Positions 50,501 to 63,989 of a DNA stretch of 64,000 nt are shown piece after piece. The notes beneath the pieces were generated by a model. It was not told the DNA's origin. It saw only the letters and a program-made list of their open reading frames with translations, and searched no databases. Within the stretch, counting starts at the first letter, position 1; each line of letters starts with the position of its first letter. The position numbers were made by a program, and so were the translations under genes. Where the stretch lies: positions 1 to 64,000 of the forward strand of contig JASANG010002222.1 in the NCBI GenBank assembly GCA_030248215.1, given 5' to 3'. The stretch is from Enoplolaimus lenunculus. Lineage: Eukaryota; Nematoda; Enoplea; Enoplida; Thoracostomopsidae.

Positions 50501-53500
50501 CATTATGCTTACAGAATACTTGGAAGTTGTCGCAGCGTCGTTGAAATCTTACAGCTCAAAATGTCTTCAAACAGTGGCAGACGCAACTCAAGCGATCAGC
50601 CAACTTTATTCGAACGGTACTCAGGCAAAAATCGACGAGTTTTCAAAAGCACTCGGGTAAACACACAAATACTCTTGTAAAATCGTAGGTGTCCTTCTTC
50701 GTTCTTCTTGAAACTTTTAGAAACCACGGTTCTCTGGTAAACTTTTCTCTCAGAATCTTAGATTTACGCTATGGCTTAAGCTTAGGTTTCAGAAAAGTCT
50801 TAATAAAGCCTAAACATAATTTTTGCCTTAACCATTTTCCTAAGCCTAAGCCTGACCCAAACTTTAACCCTAAGCATCTTAAATTGGGGAAAAGTGTGCA
50901 AGAGCCGACCAAGGTTTGGTTCTAGGCAATACTATGTAAGGCTAGGTGGATTTTGTTCATCAGCTCGTCTTGCCGTTCTGTATAAAGGCTGCGGAATACA
51001 GTGTCGTTTTAAGTGCCCAGCTGGAAAAGTGTGAACGCTAACTGTTACTTCACGAGAAATAACTTATAGCCCAGCGGTATAGCACCAGTTAAATCTAGGT
51101 GCAGGGGCGGTGATATTAAAGCCTAATAGGGGGCGCATGCCAATCTTTTTGGGAACTTTTCCGTTATCTCCCAGCCAGCGTTTGCCCATAGATGGTTGGA
51201 TGTTAAAACTTTTACCCTATTTGAGCTACTCATAATATTTACTGGTCATTACACGCCACACTGGCTAAGAAGTTATGGTCAAATAAGTGATTTGGCACGC
51301 TGCCAACGATTTGGGGCGGCGCCAAAACAGTTATTTAACCATAACTCATTAACCAGATCTTGATTTGGAAACCTTACACAATTGGACTCAGCTCCGCAAG
51401 CTGTGTCGAATGGTAAATAATTGGTATAACTTGTTAACAAAAAAATTTTGGTTCCCAAAAGGGACCTTGGCCCTTGGGACCTTAAACAATCAAATTTTTC
51501 AAAAACTCAATTTTGGTCGTGGAATGACCAGGAGAGGCTGTGACAAGCTGAAATATGTAATATTTTTCAAAAGTCTAAAAATCTTTAGGCAAACGCTGGC
51601 TGGGAGATAAACCTAAAAGGCACTGCCGATAGCGTACCTTTTTCACAGGGGTAAAATTGAAAATCAATTGATTACACGCTGAAAATGCAATCATAAATGG
51701 TGCGAAGCTAATATGCGCAAAGCGCAAATTTTTTTCACATTTTTTTCAGAACACTGATTGAAACTTATTACAAATTAGGCAAAAAGATTTTAAGCTCGGA
51801 CCACTTTGAGTATCGCCGTCCTTGTTTAGGTCTCAGAGCGCTTTTTTGTTTTTCATTATTTTTTTAAGTTTTTACAGTTTAAAATTACTGTGTTTTTGTA
51901 AAACAATAATCAATTCATTTTCACTATTAATATTTTAGGTGTCATTGGTTTCTATGCCCTTTCTCTTACAATTTCTCATTTCAAAGTATAGCATCGTGCG
52001 TTCTATAAATCGTTCAAGTCAACTGAACAGTCATGAAACCGTGAACTTATGACTCTGCCTACATCAGGCCGTCTTCGCTTAGTTACACCGGTTGCTTGAC
52101 CTCGTAGTAAATGTCAAATGTTCAAAAGTTTGGCTCTTGTGCAGTTTCGTCCGCAACGTGTAAGGTTAAGGTTTAGGCAAAGGCCTACGACAACGCATAG
52201 CTAATCCTTTTCCTAGACGTAAGCCTAAGCGTAAACGTGGGCGAAAGTGGACAAGAGCCCAAAATTTTCTAGGTTATGCGCTAAATTAGATACGACGAAA
52301 CCATTAGACGTGTCAAACTTCTACTCGACTCTTGCAGGAAGCCTGATGGATACCGTGCAGTATAGCAACGACAATCGAGTAAAATTGATTTTTAAATTGT
52401 TTACGAGAGTTAATAGGCTAAGACTAACCAATCGGGCTCCTAATAATGTTCGATATCAAAAATTATTGTACCGCTGAGAATAACGCTATTATTGTCTTTA
52501 ATATTTTAGTTACGTTAAATAGTTTGGCTTGGTTTTCTTGATTTATAACCCATGTTAATTATAGCGGTTTCTCCACGCGAGACCTGGGAAGCTGATATTT
52601 AGGTTTAGGCCTTGGCTTAGAGGCAGGCCTGTATTGTTAACATGTGCTGTATTCGTCCTTATAAACACAGTAATATTTTGACTTTGCCTCTTATAGTTTA
52701 CGTACCAATCGATAACCCACCCATCCTCGTATAAATAGACATCGCAATATGTTCTTACCTACAGCAACAGCCATCACAAAAATGCCGAGCGTAATGCAAG
52801 CTTCAAATTATCTCATATTATTTTGCAAACCCTAGCTTAGCTTAACTTCTTAGTATATGCTATGGTAACTTGGATAGGAGTAGTTCTAAAGTTAATGATT
52901 TAAAAACGTATAATATGGAGAGAACGCATTACCGCATCAGCATTTCTCAGGGATTGTTACGGGGTATGAACATCGCTAGAGGTTCAAAAAACATGGAGGG
53001 GGCCGGTGCGATCCTCACATCTCGCCTCTTTTGGTTGCGGACGTGGTAAATTATCGCCGCGTCTACTTTCGTTCTCTTTATAAATACTGAAAGTTCTGTC
53101 ACGGCAGGTTATAAATTGAGCACAAAGTTTTCATTTCGGAATATTTTTACTAAAATGTTTTGTATTAAAGGGTATTGCTGCTAATATTTTGACAATTCCA
53201 AAAGTATGCGATATACTGACGGCAGTAAACGTGACCAGTGCAATGCAGCGTTACGTTAACGTGCAAAATTATTACATCAAAGCAAACAACGAGACGTGTT
53301 TTGATTTTTCGTATGAAAAAGAAGTTGAAGAATTAAAAAACGAAACGTGGAACGGAGGTTCATGTATGTTTTATTGCAATTTGTAATCACATGTGGCCCA
53401 TGTTACTTTAAGAGGCGTAAACGTTTCTGGTGGGTCCATAAAAGAGTAGATTTAGATTCTCGATTACATTTTTTGCTTAGGCTTAGGCGTAGGCTTAGGC

Positions 53501-55844
53501 TTAGGCATACGCTTAGGCTTAGGAACACAGTTTTGCAACGCTAGACTTAGGCTTAGGCTTAGGAATACGCTTAATCTACTGTTACGCCCCTTAAAGTAAC
53601 ATTGGCCAGAATTGTAATCGCAGCTTCTATTCCTTGTACATATTTGCAAATGTATGTAGCAGCTATCATCAGTTGGCGATGGGTATTGTTTTGCATTCTT
53701 GATTATGACTGAATTGATGCATTCAACTTGTGTGATCCTGACGCTTAAATTAATGAAAAATTAAGCGGTGGCGTTAGAAAAATTAATAGCGTTGCTAGGC
53801 CAATGTAATATGAAGAAGGCCTCATTTCAACATAATCAATGATTACTCAAAATTTTTCGTTTAAAAACTGATACATGGTTTTAAACTTGAAAATCGTTAA
53901 GCCTATAACTTAGCTAGAAACGAAACTAGCTTGATGTAACCTAATAGTGATTATTCCAACAGCCGTGGTAAAAACAAGCCAGGTACCATCTATATACATA
54001 CTATACTTACCTCTTTACAAAACATAAACGGGCTCGTCGTCAAAGAGGGACGGGGGCCAGCCCCCTTCTAGAAAAGTTTGGGCTTCACTTGTATTAAACA
54101 ATGTGAAATCGCTCCGCGTTCGTCTTAAAAATTTTTCCACTATCTGCACGCATGCTGAGCTTGCTACTTGCCAGACCATTGAACAATTTGTATGCGGAAA
54201 ATAAGCTGTGATCCAGCAACGATAGCAGAGATTATCAAACTATTACAATTATTTGATTTCAGCCCGCCAATGGATCTACCAGACTTGTACGGAATTTGGC
54301 TATTATCAATCGTCAGATTCACCAAATCAGCCGTTTGGACACAACTTCGGCGGGAGGTACTTTCCACTTGAAGGATCCTGTTGTGTTGAAGACATTTTAC
54401 CTTGACCAGTCCTATAATCTAAAAAATATTAATGCCTGTTTTTAGAAACTAATTTTGCAAATTTTAGCTTAAAAAAGTATATTTTATCTAAACAAAGAAT
54501 ACAATGTAAAGTAGATTCGCAGAATGGCCTTTCGTTATTAGGTACCGCAGAACAATGGGATCCACAAGACGGGGCGATAAACGCGGCCCAATTGGACCGT
54601 GGGGACGAAAATTTTTCAACCGCATGTCCAAAATATTTCACTTTTTCATTTCGTAGTTTTGGCTTCAGTAGGTGGCACTTTTATGGCGAACAGCGTCACT
54701 AATTTCACATTCAACACAAAAGATTAGTTACCTGGTGTAATTATGATATTGCGGAAGTTGCATTAAACAGGATATAAATCGACATGAACGTTAGGAGTTC
54801 AGTATTTTTCTTAATATTCTGCATTGTTGGCATTAATCCATAGTTATATCAATGACAATTCGTAACTTCCCATCTGTTTGTTTTAGATTTAGTCAGCGAA
54901 TTTGCTCTGATGTGTTTGGCAGTAGTTTCACGTACCAATTCACACAAAATGCAGCACGAGAAACAAATATTTATTATGGTGCGAAAGAAATTGCGGTACA
55001 CTATTTAATTTTATGATTTCCTAAAATTTGGCTTTCGTTGGAATCATAAATAGTAGTGACTATATAATAAAAGATGCGAAATTGAGGTGTCTGAAATAGC
55101 CCTGAGATTGGCAGAGGAGAACATTATGAGTATTGTTAACCGGTTGGGTTATCAGGATGCAACCGGAATTACAATTTACCGGGTGTGGAATTTGAAAAAT
55201 ACCGGAAACGGAACAGGAGGCGGAAAATAGTTAGAGATAGGTATTCATTTTATCTGCTGTGTTTTAGATTTTCATAATCCACGGAAGCGCAATCAACCTT
55301 CGTGGTTTATTTTCGGCGATTGTCAAGGTTTATATACGATACGAACGAAACCTATTTAATTTTTAGCATCTTTTTTCGTAAAGTGTCAATTTTCATCGAC
55401 CAACATTTAATATGGGAATTTTTAACTCTGGTAGAGATTTAACGGAACCGGAAGGTCAAAAAATGCCGGAACTGACATTCCGGTTGCACCCTAGCTTTGG
55501 AAAGAGCGAGCGAAAAGGCTGATTCTATTTTTATATTCACTTCCCATACAAAAATTTTAATCTTTTATGAATTTGCTGGACTTGTGTAGGGAGAAGACGG
55601 GATCCCAAAGGTCCCTCTAAATGTGTCCGTTGTTTAGGTTACTAAAGTCATATTTCCAAACGGATCATTAGATCCTTGGCATGTGCTGGGTCTGACAAAC
55701 GCGACAGCTGCCGAAAGACCAACAATATACATTCAAGGAACAGCCCATTGTGCCAATATGTATCCGCCACGGAAAGAAGATATTCCATCGCTAAATTCCG
55801 CTCGTCAGATGATTACTCAGTATTTAAACGCATGGTTAAACTGA
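47590..55844 (+). CDS. S28-family serine peptidase, right copy (5' end not found)
   Basis: Serine peptidase of family S28 (PRCP, DPP7, PRSS16, nematode K12H4.7), which cleaves peptides near proline or removes dipeptides (family knowledge). Exons: 47590-47629, 48140-48236, 48957-49093, 49414-49509, 50515-50656, 52273-52378, 53171-53357, 54263-54356, 54887-54995, 55638-55844. All junction phases agree; the sum is 1215 nt, 404 residues plus TGA. Landmarks: [41 protein letters not shown] (Ser), [44 protein letters not shown] (Asp), [12 protein letters not shown] (His). The first exon is assigned by weak similarity and phase. The exon with the signal peptide and the usual RLDHF-type strand was not found between the palindrome centre and 47590. 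Both copies are head to head across about 0.9 kb. Confidence 0.87.
49944..50016 (+). repeat. tRNA-like (SINE head or tRNA relic), right arm
   Basis: tagtgcattgg at 49944 fits the polymerase III A box, and agttcaaattc at 50006 fits a B box. They are about 60 bases apart. Acceptor and anticodon stems are not convincing, so this is a tRNA-derived relic rather than a tRNA gene. It lies in an S28 intron. Confidence 0.4.
51164..51610. mobile_element. Inverted-repeat element with TTATCTCCCAGCC ends, right arm
   Basis: Mirror of 42670-43118, with cleaner terminal repeats: ttatctcccagccagcgttt at the start and aaacgctggctgggagataa at the end. A small open frame inside is not a credible gene. Confidence 0.85.
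52133..52260. mobile_element. GGCTCTTGT-ended element with CCTAAG core, right arm
   Basis: Mirror copy of 42009-42146. It ends about 12 bases before the exon that starts at 52273, so it supplies most of the intron 3' end of that S28 intron. Confidence 0.7.
53395..53607. mobile_element. CCTAAG-core inverted-repeat element, right arm
   Basis: Mirror copy of the element at 40664-40876, in the same S28 intron. The insertion therefore predates the split of the two arms. Confidence 0.8.
55154..55492. mobile_element. CAACCGGAAT-ended element, right arm
   Basis: Mirror of 38780-39118, between the last two exons of the right S28 gene (54887-54995 and 55638-55844). Confidence 0.8.
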
Positions 55845-55902
55845 TTATCCTCGACATCACGAAAATGTAATGTAAAGAAAGTGTGTGAATAATTTTGAAA
55901 AA

Positions 55903-56045
55903 GCTTCAGTGTCCAGGATACTGAAGCTTTTTGGCTTCTAGGTTCAGGATACTGAAGTTTTTTGGCATCAGTGTCCAGGATGCTGAAGCTTTTTGGCTTC
56001 AGTCTTCAGGATACTGAAGCTTTTTTTTGCTTCAGTGTCCATGAC
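55903..56045. repeat. Tandem hairpin repeat after right S28 stop
   Basis: Mirror copy of the ACTGAAGC/GCTTCAGT repeat, about 60 bases after the TGA of the right S28 gene. The same number of units is present in both arms. Confidence 0.85.
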
Positions 56046-57633
56046 ACTACCCCCTCAAAAGTTACCTTATTTACGCATGTTATTGTAGAAATTGCATATA
56101 AGGGTTTGACTTTAACTTGAAAATTGTCTTATGTTGTATACCCTTATTCTCAAATGTAGAAACTTCTTTCTCTAAAAAATTACTTACTATTGAGTAAAAT
56201 TTCTGCCAAAGAAAATAGTAATATAGTTGCTATGGCGCTTGACAAAATTTTACTAATATTTATAGCACGGTTATGCTTAAAATACAAGTAAAACACGACG
56301 TAATTTTTGCTGCATCAGCTGAGGCCTAGTTTTATTAACGATTTTTTGTTGAAAATTGCAAATTCTTTGATTTTAAAATGACCGCGGTCCATGTAAAGAT
56401 CAGGGGCGGTTGCGTTTTTATGCGGAATTACAATAGAGTAAAAGCTTATGCATCACACTATTTTTGCCCAGTAGGTATAAGCACATTCTTTAACGCTTAG
56501 GCTTAGAAACTGGTTATACTGTGTTTACAGCCTTGTTCTATACATCGTCCCATGACTGCTATATATTATATATATTTTAATTCTGCTGTTTTGGTTGGAT
56601 TCAACATTCCCAGCTCTCTATTACGCGTTGCTTTTGAACTAAACTTGTGATTAAAACTCAGGTAACTATGAAAGTACAAATCCTGTTACCAGATTTGTTG
56701 TCAAACCCAAACCCACAAGTTTGTCTTTAGCTATAGGTTATACTCATATACTGAGTGAAATAGTAATCTGTTTCTCTTTGTATACCACAAACAGGACAGG
56801 TACTAATGGCTACGAAGTCATGTAATCATTTTGATGTTTATTTCAGTATAAGAATACCAGTTAATCGTCCGAAAAATTAGACAGAATTGTAGTACAAACA
56901 CAAATATAGAAAAATTAATAATGAAATATATTCGGGCAGCAAGTTATCTTTGTTTCTGCTACTGTATTGGTTTACTACCGCAACCCGAGTTCTATAGTAG
57001 GGTTAGGTTGTACTTGTCGTGCCGCCGAACAACAACGGACGACGCCTGTAGTGCCGTAAAGGCACTAGAATAATCAAAATTATAGCGCGACCGTTATACT
57101 GTAACTTCGGTCGGACTTATTTTTCTGTTACTAACCATTTTTTGATCTTTGTATTACAATTATGCGTCGTCCACAATATTTAGTGAACATATGGTGCGAA
57201 TTTTCTACACCGAGCGTTCACTAAAACAAATGGTAGCACGCGCTACTATATTTACGTTTACCTCAAAATTTTATGCATCGACATACAAGCGTTTCACTAT
57301 TCTAAAACTTAAGCTTACTCCAAAGCAGTTTCCCTGTAAACGGTCAACACCTAATCTATTTATGGATGAGAATTGAAAATATTTTTAGTCCAAAAAAACA
57401 ACAGATCGCTTTGTGTATAAAGTATGGAAGTTTTCAGCCATATTTTTAAAATTTATCGTTCTTAGGAATCGTGTCAAAAATATAACGCTATTTTAAGTGT
57501 GTTTCGTGTTTCAAACAGTGACTTTCACACTACTACGCTTTTCAGCTATTGTCAACATAGTATTTCGTCTTCAATATAAACGCTTTTTCTCAAAACGCGA
57601 AAAAGTATTTTGATTTTTGAAACGATTCCGCAC

Positions 57634-60600
57634 TTAAAAGTTAAGTTTTGCCCGTTCTCGCCGTTCGTGGTGTGAGCTTGTAACCCGTGGTTTTGATTGG
57701 CGCCGCTGCTTTTGATGTTTTGGTGCCGACCGAGGCCGCCGTTTCACGCTTTTCTTCAGACCAGTTTCTTTTTCGTCCAAGCTATGCCGTTCAGGTGAAC
57801 TTTCCACGTGCGAATGACGGCGTCGGTGTTTTTGATGTTTTCGGCTCCGATGAGCGTTTTTTCGTCTAGATTCCTTCCGTGTATCATCCGTATCATATTC
57901 GCTGCTGTAGCTGTCTTCAGTGAAGCTTGTTGAATACGATTCACTTCCGGAATGATCGTTTTTCGATCTTGGATAACGTTCTTTCTTATCATAGCGAGGT
58001 TGATTGTGGCTTTTGTTATCGCTGGCGTTTGCTTTGGCGGTCGACGATGAATTTTTGGTGCTGTTCACTCGTGATTTAGCAATGACGTCACCACTGCAAT
58101 GATTATTTAATTTTGAAACTTGACTAATTAAATTCGTATGAATATTTGGAATACTAACGCAAAAAAATGTAGCTGGAACGATGTCCAAAGTACGTATATA
58201 TTGTTTAGGTCTAATCATATTACATTTGTACAACATAAATTGTATTAGCGTAAACCAAATGCTATGCGATAGTGATGCAGTCCCGCAACTAAATTACAAG
58301 TAACTGGTTATCAAGATTTATAAAATGGGCAATTAATCGCTGTTTTAACTTAAATCCCTCGCACAATTTCAGCGTTACATTCGCAATTTGTTCAGAAGAA
58401 ATGGTAACCAGAATGTGTTTTGATGAGGTAAAAATTGCACATGCGTTTGAACACGGGTTTAATCTGTTCAATCTAGTTAAACGACTTGTTGTTTTACGTA
58501 AAATAATGAATTTTAAATTTTTCAACCTACCCACCCAGCACCACCATATCTTTTTCTGCTAGTAAGCTCAAATAATATTGATCCTTTGAATCTATATACG
58601 CGTCTTCGAATAGAACACAATATATAGCCGGTTGTAGAGTTAGCCTAATTGTTAAACTGACGTCCGATAAATTGCAGCTGTTGATTTGCATGTATCGCTT
58701 TTTCTTTGCGTTTGCTTCGCCCTTTAAAAGATAATTTTATAAATTTTCGCTGATACTACTGTAAAAGCGTTAAAATCAGGGAAACGTAGCCATGATTTCT
58801 TCTTCTGAAGAATAATAAATCTGTTAGAACCATCTTCAGAAGACGATGAGAAAACAAATGCAAATAAATTGTACATCAACAGCACAATCAAAATTCGTTT
58901 AACGCGCCTTTATAGAGAGCATTACCAACAATCGCACCACTGCGCGTAAGGAGGAGCTGGGTAAGGAAAGTTTTGACGTTGGCATACCTGTGGTAAATCT
59001 TGAACCACGGGAAAAAATCTGTTTATCTTTACCAACCCTAAGACTCGCGAGTAAAACGCCGATCAAAAAATCTTTATCACTTTTATCTCTTGCGAGCTAT
59101 TAGCATTTACAAAATGTTTAATGATTTTAAAATAATATAAAGTATATTAAAATTTTAGAGTAGGTATAAAAAGCTAATAAACATTTAAAAACAAACTAAC
59201 CTTGTGTACAGTGAACGTTGGCAAAGTGTCTTCTTGTGTTGGCATCGATTTTCATCTCCCCGAATCTAACAGATTCGATTGACAGTCACAACGAATATTG
59301 ATGTCTTTTCTGCGTCATCATCTCGATTTCCAAGCTCAATATCAATACCTTCATCCATATCGTCTAAAGTTGTTCAAACAATAACTGTTTTTTGGCCAAT
59401 GTTATAATACGTTTTAAGGCGTCTTTATATTTTCATGAAAATAATTAAGGTTCTGTGGTGAATAGGCCCTTGCACGTTGTGTCAAATCAGAATTGCTGAT
59501 GGATATTCTGAAAGCCATAACTGTAACGTTATTTCTGAACATACCCGTTCTCCGTCAATGCTTCAAGGGGCAGGAAATAGGTGAGAGGGTATGGTGGTTA
59601 TTTTAGTGCCGAGCAGACAAGGGTAGGTGCCCCCTAAAATGTCAGGGTGCGGTCTCCAAACTTGCGAGCAGAGCGAGCGAGAAGCCAGGCACATTTTAAA
59701 ACTTCGGCTGTTTTTGTTTCAATCGGTTAGGGTGGGGGCCCCTCTGAGGAGGGAGCCCTCCCCAAATGAAGGCATGGAGGATGGCTGCTCCAGCGCTGTG
59801 GTTATTTCACATAACTTAAAATCAGCTACTGGTCCTTCGATGGTTACGGGTTCGGTTCCAATTATTACAATAAAACTGCTGCGAATAATACCAATACGCC
59901 ATCCCAACAACATTAATTTTCTAATGAATCGTGAAAGTGAAAACTTTCTTAAAAGCCACAATGGCTGAGTTTCTGAAACCGTGCAGCTTTAAAAGTGTAC
60001 TTAAGTGAAGTAAATACTTAAGTCGCTGACTTACGGGTTAACATTCAGACATACTAACCTTGGTGTACTTGAAATTGCAGATTTAATGTGCCTATTTAAT
60101 ATAAAGCAAAACTAGTACTTTGGCAATGGCTGACATTTGGTGTTATATTTGTTTTTGCTAGAAAATTCAAGTATTTAACAATTCGGCGACTTAAGTATAA
60201 CTTAAGTAAACACTTAAGTAAGAAACCCAGCCAATATTTCGTACCTTTTTCCAAAGCCAACTCTGTTTTGAACCATTTGCGTTCGTAGTCCGGCAGGTTC
60301 CCGGTGACTTGTTCGATCTCTTTGTACACGTCGTAACTGATGTGACACACGATGATTTGAACAAAATTTTTCACAAAATCGCTCCATTCCATCCTTAAAT
60401 AAGTTATATATCATACAAAGCTGAATTTGCGTTAACGTAACCCTTCGCTATAAAACACACTTTCAAGTGGAATATATACGATTACACAAAAAATAAGTTA
60501 ATTGGTATATATTTCTTGTCATAGCGAACCAGTACAATTCATGACTACCGATGTGGCTACATAATCTGCCTTTCACACTGAATACCTAACTACGACCCAA

Positions 60601-63348
60601 AAGTATAAGTATAATAGTTATTGGTCCGATTTCTCAAGCGGTTGTAGCACCTATTGCCAGCTAGTGATTGGTTGTCAAATAGCGAATTCGACAAATACAG
60701 CTCATTTACGCGTTACCTACTTTATCTGGCTCGGCCATATGAAATTAGAAAGGTTTTTTCCAACTAAGGTTTTGAAAAACGGTAATGAATGGAAATTGAA
60801 TATGTAAATAATTTCAGTTTTCCATTGCTTCAGAGTTTACAAATAAACTGGCCAATTAGAAAGATCGGTTCAACTCCAGTTCCTACTGCGGTTTTTAAAA
60901 GAATCACGAAATTAAGACAATTTTCAAATTCAATCTTTGCTGTTTTCATGTTTCAGCGGTTTAACGGGAAATAGTAAATGAGTTGTCATTTCTTTGGTTC
61001 AAATGTGATTGAATCCATAACCATCTGACAATTGTGGCCACAGTTGATACCATATTTCGGCGTTTGTAGCCGTTTGTAACAGTGCCGTTGGTCGGCTTTT
61101 CTTTTGCAGGGTAAAACTTCTGGATATATCTTTTTATTGATATTTTAGCAAATTAATAGCTTAAATGCGTGATTTCAGGCAAATGTATGCTACACTAAAG
61201 CATAAAATCGCACACTGTGTGCTGAAAATCAACGCCTCAAGATTAATTAGTAAAGAAACTGTATATATTACTATAGCAAAAACTGAATATGTACTAAATT
61301 TCTGAGCGATAAACCGATGTATTTTAAAACGTCAGTGTACCAAAAAGTGCCGTCCGCTTTATCGTTATATAAACGTTTTCTATCTGCAGGTGGAATTTGG
61401 TTCCAACTTTTTTGGTCTTTGTCACCCCATCGTCCGGTCCATTCAAGCGTTCCCCACGGATTTCGAAGCAACACCAGCATTTTTTCACGATTTTTCTGTT
61501 TAACCTAAAGAAAGAAAAAGATTTTATTGACATAACGTAGAAATTGTAAAGTACAAGAAACAAAGTGTTTGAGATTGCAATTTGCCGTTTAATTGTCAAA
61601 CAGGTGTACCATTACTAATACCAGCAACGATTTGTTAGTTCCTAACAGGTTTAGGGTTAAGATTTTGCGACGCCATATAGCTTATTAAACAGAGTAAAAT
61701 TTAAAATAAGATTGAGTTCAGGGACGTATACAAAAATATAGAACGAATATATTCCTCCTCCCGAACTCTCTGTACAGACGAGAAAACCATATTTACAGGT
61801 TCAAAATTTATCTTTCCGAAATTAAAACCTGGCTACGCCCCTGATTCAAATTTGCCCAGCCACGGGCGTATACACGAAAGTGGTTAGGGGGATATATCCC
61901 CTCCTGAAATTTTTTGACACAACAAATGAAGTACTTTTGGACAGGCTTGGGAGTAACAATTTACAGATCCTAAAAGGTATAAAAAATTTTATATGTTGTT
62001 AATCCAACCCGAAATAAAATCCTGGATAAACCCACACTTTTAATTCACTGGTTTGCTAAATAAAACGGTTTACCGGCAGCATTCAACATGATTATAAAAG
62101 TAGTCAGGTATACGATTCCAAACGCAACGCTAATAAAGCAACATTCACAGTCGCTATAAAATCATAGCTAGTTTGGCATAGCCAAACGAGGCATTGGACC
62201 TTTACCGGAAGTGTTTGCGTCATTTTTGCAAATATCTATCTGTAAGGCTCGAACTTACCCAAACAAAATTGTTTATCCCGTACGCATGTCCAGCGGTGAT
62301 TCCTGAGATGTTCGCATTCTACAACATTAACAAATTCAAGCAGAATACAGTGATAAATAATAAAGTTGGCGAAACAGTACGAATGTTGTTTGCTTATAAA
62401 AAGGCGAAAACTTTAATACAATTTCATCTCTGGAGACATAGAGGTCAAAAACCGTTTCTCGCTCGTTGCCAGGAAACTTTGAGGTATATATGACGTTGGA
62501 ATAGCTTCTGAAATATAATTCTGGTACGCCCTCTACTGAACCGCTATCATAAGTTAGAAGATTTAGCGACGAAACGCAGTCGCGTTTCGACAAAACTGGT
62601 TTTTAGTTTAACGGTGTCGGCTCTAAGATTTTTCGGTCAGTGAGGATAGTTTTAGAGATTTTAATTACTTACTGTGTTTGAAACCGTGTTTTGTCACTGT
62701 TATCAATGAAACATTTACCTTTGCCAAATCTGCCTTGGTCGCCGCGCATACCAAATGCCCGTTCGATAAGCTAACGTCAAGAACTTTGCTGATTGTACTG
62801 CAACCATTTTCGTGCATTTCAAGGAAGTACAAATAGCAAAATCCGCCAGTTAAGTTGGTCAACGCGCGAGCCAACGAACCTCCGTTACCGATTGCTTCGT
62901 ACGATCCATAAACTCTAAAACGGAATCTACTCAATTTTGACGTAAGACGTAAAATAACTGGTCAACGTGGTTGCAATATTTTTAACGACGTCTATAAGTT
63001 AACGTAAATTGCGCAAAATCAGAGCCGTGGCCACGATTTTAGTTTAGGATGATATAACCTTCCGTAAAATTTTTTTGACATTCAGGATCCATATATCTGC
63101 ACTATATACATTGATTTTTTGTTTCCTGTCCAGAAATTTTGGGAACTAATATATCCCTTATATCTTTAACCTATTGATACCGCTAAACTATATTGTAATA
63201 AACCTACTTTGCATAAGCTTTTTCCAACAGCGCACACCAAAATTCGTTTCTGTTCACTGAACGAGCGTATCGTAACCGATTCACTCGCTTATCGTACGGC
63301 AGTAAATCATCAATGACCACGTCGTACCACTTTTTTCTGGTGCCAAAT
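57634..63348 (-). pseudogene. Second calpain copy in right arm, damaged and cut by window end
   Basis: Inverted copy of the 29.0-36.6 kb calpain. Exons, 5' to 3': 63208-63348, 62719-62914, 62259-62318, 61341-61504, 60245-60393, about 60059-60091, 59201-59363, 58531-58721, and the tail exon 57634 to about 58093. The three exons with the N terminus and catalytic Cys would lie past 64000. His and Asn motifs are intact. The first visible exon has six A's where the left copy has five (about 63331-63336), which shifts frame ahead of YDVVIDD. The exon at 59201-59363 is two bases longer than its left partner and has an in-frame TAG at about 59266-59268. The tail ends KLNF instead of KS. The left copy aligns to the family without shifts, so this copy looks broken, unless these are sequencing or haplotype errors. 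Confidence 0.75.
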
Positions 63349-63601
63349 CTAAAAATAACGATTTGAACCCATTTCCACATAGAGTATACTATAAAGAGAA
63401 AATAAGTTTGACTGAATACATGCAAAACGTAACCATGATGCACAGTTTCAATAACTCAAGGAAGCGCGTGCAGCACATAATCTTCGTAAAATGTAAGATC
63501 CCCTGGGACTCAACCGGCATGCTCTTACAGCTAAGTGATGATGCTAGAAGCCTTCCACTCTAGATGCTGCGATTCGAATCTTAGCACGGAATTATGAACT
63601 C

Positions 63602-63611
63602 ATATATATAT

Positions 63612-63690
<79 letters not shown>
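63602..63690. repeat. (TA)n microsatellite, right arm
   Basis: Mirror partner of the TA run at 30603. Near its lower end it contains an extra non-TA interruption (atatcttatat) and its length differs, as expected for a fast-evolving locus or two alleles. Confidence 0.95.
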
Positions 63691-63746
63691 TTTACAGGAA
63701 TTTTAATGTTTATTCGTCGCGTGCAATAATTTTTTAATATTTTTAC

Positions 63747-63989
63747 AGGGTGCATCCGCAGGTGAAAAATACCCAAAATTTGCCGAAGTCTTAACACGGA
63801 GTCCAATCAGTTTCAGCAAGTAATTGCTTAGTCTTGTCAAACGTTTAGGTTTTAAGCTTATTCTTTTTTGACCAAAACCTGACAATGCACGCGTTAAAAT
63901 TGTGCCAAAGCAAAAACGCACTGCATATTCTAACTTTAGCAGAAAACCTAAACGAGTCTAAGCAAGAGACAGACGTTTGGTTGTACTCT
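63747..63989. mobile_element. Short CAACC-type element, right arm
   Basis: Mirror of 30304-30542, with some single-base differences in the interior. Confidence 0.7.
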
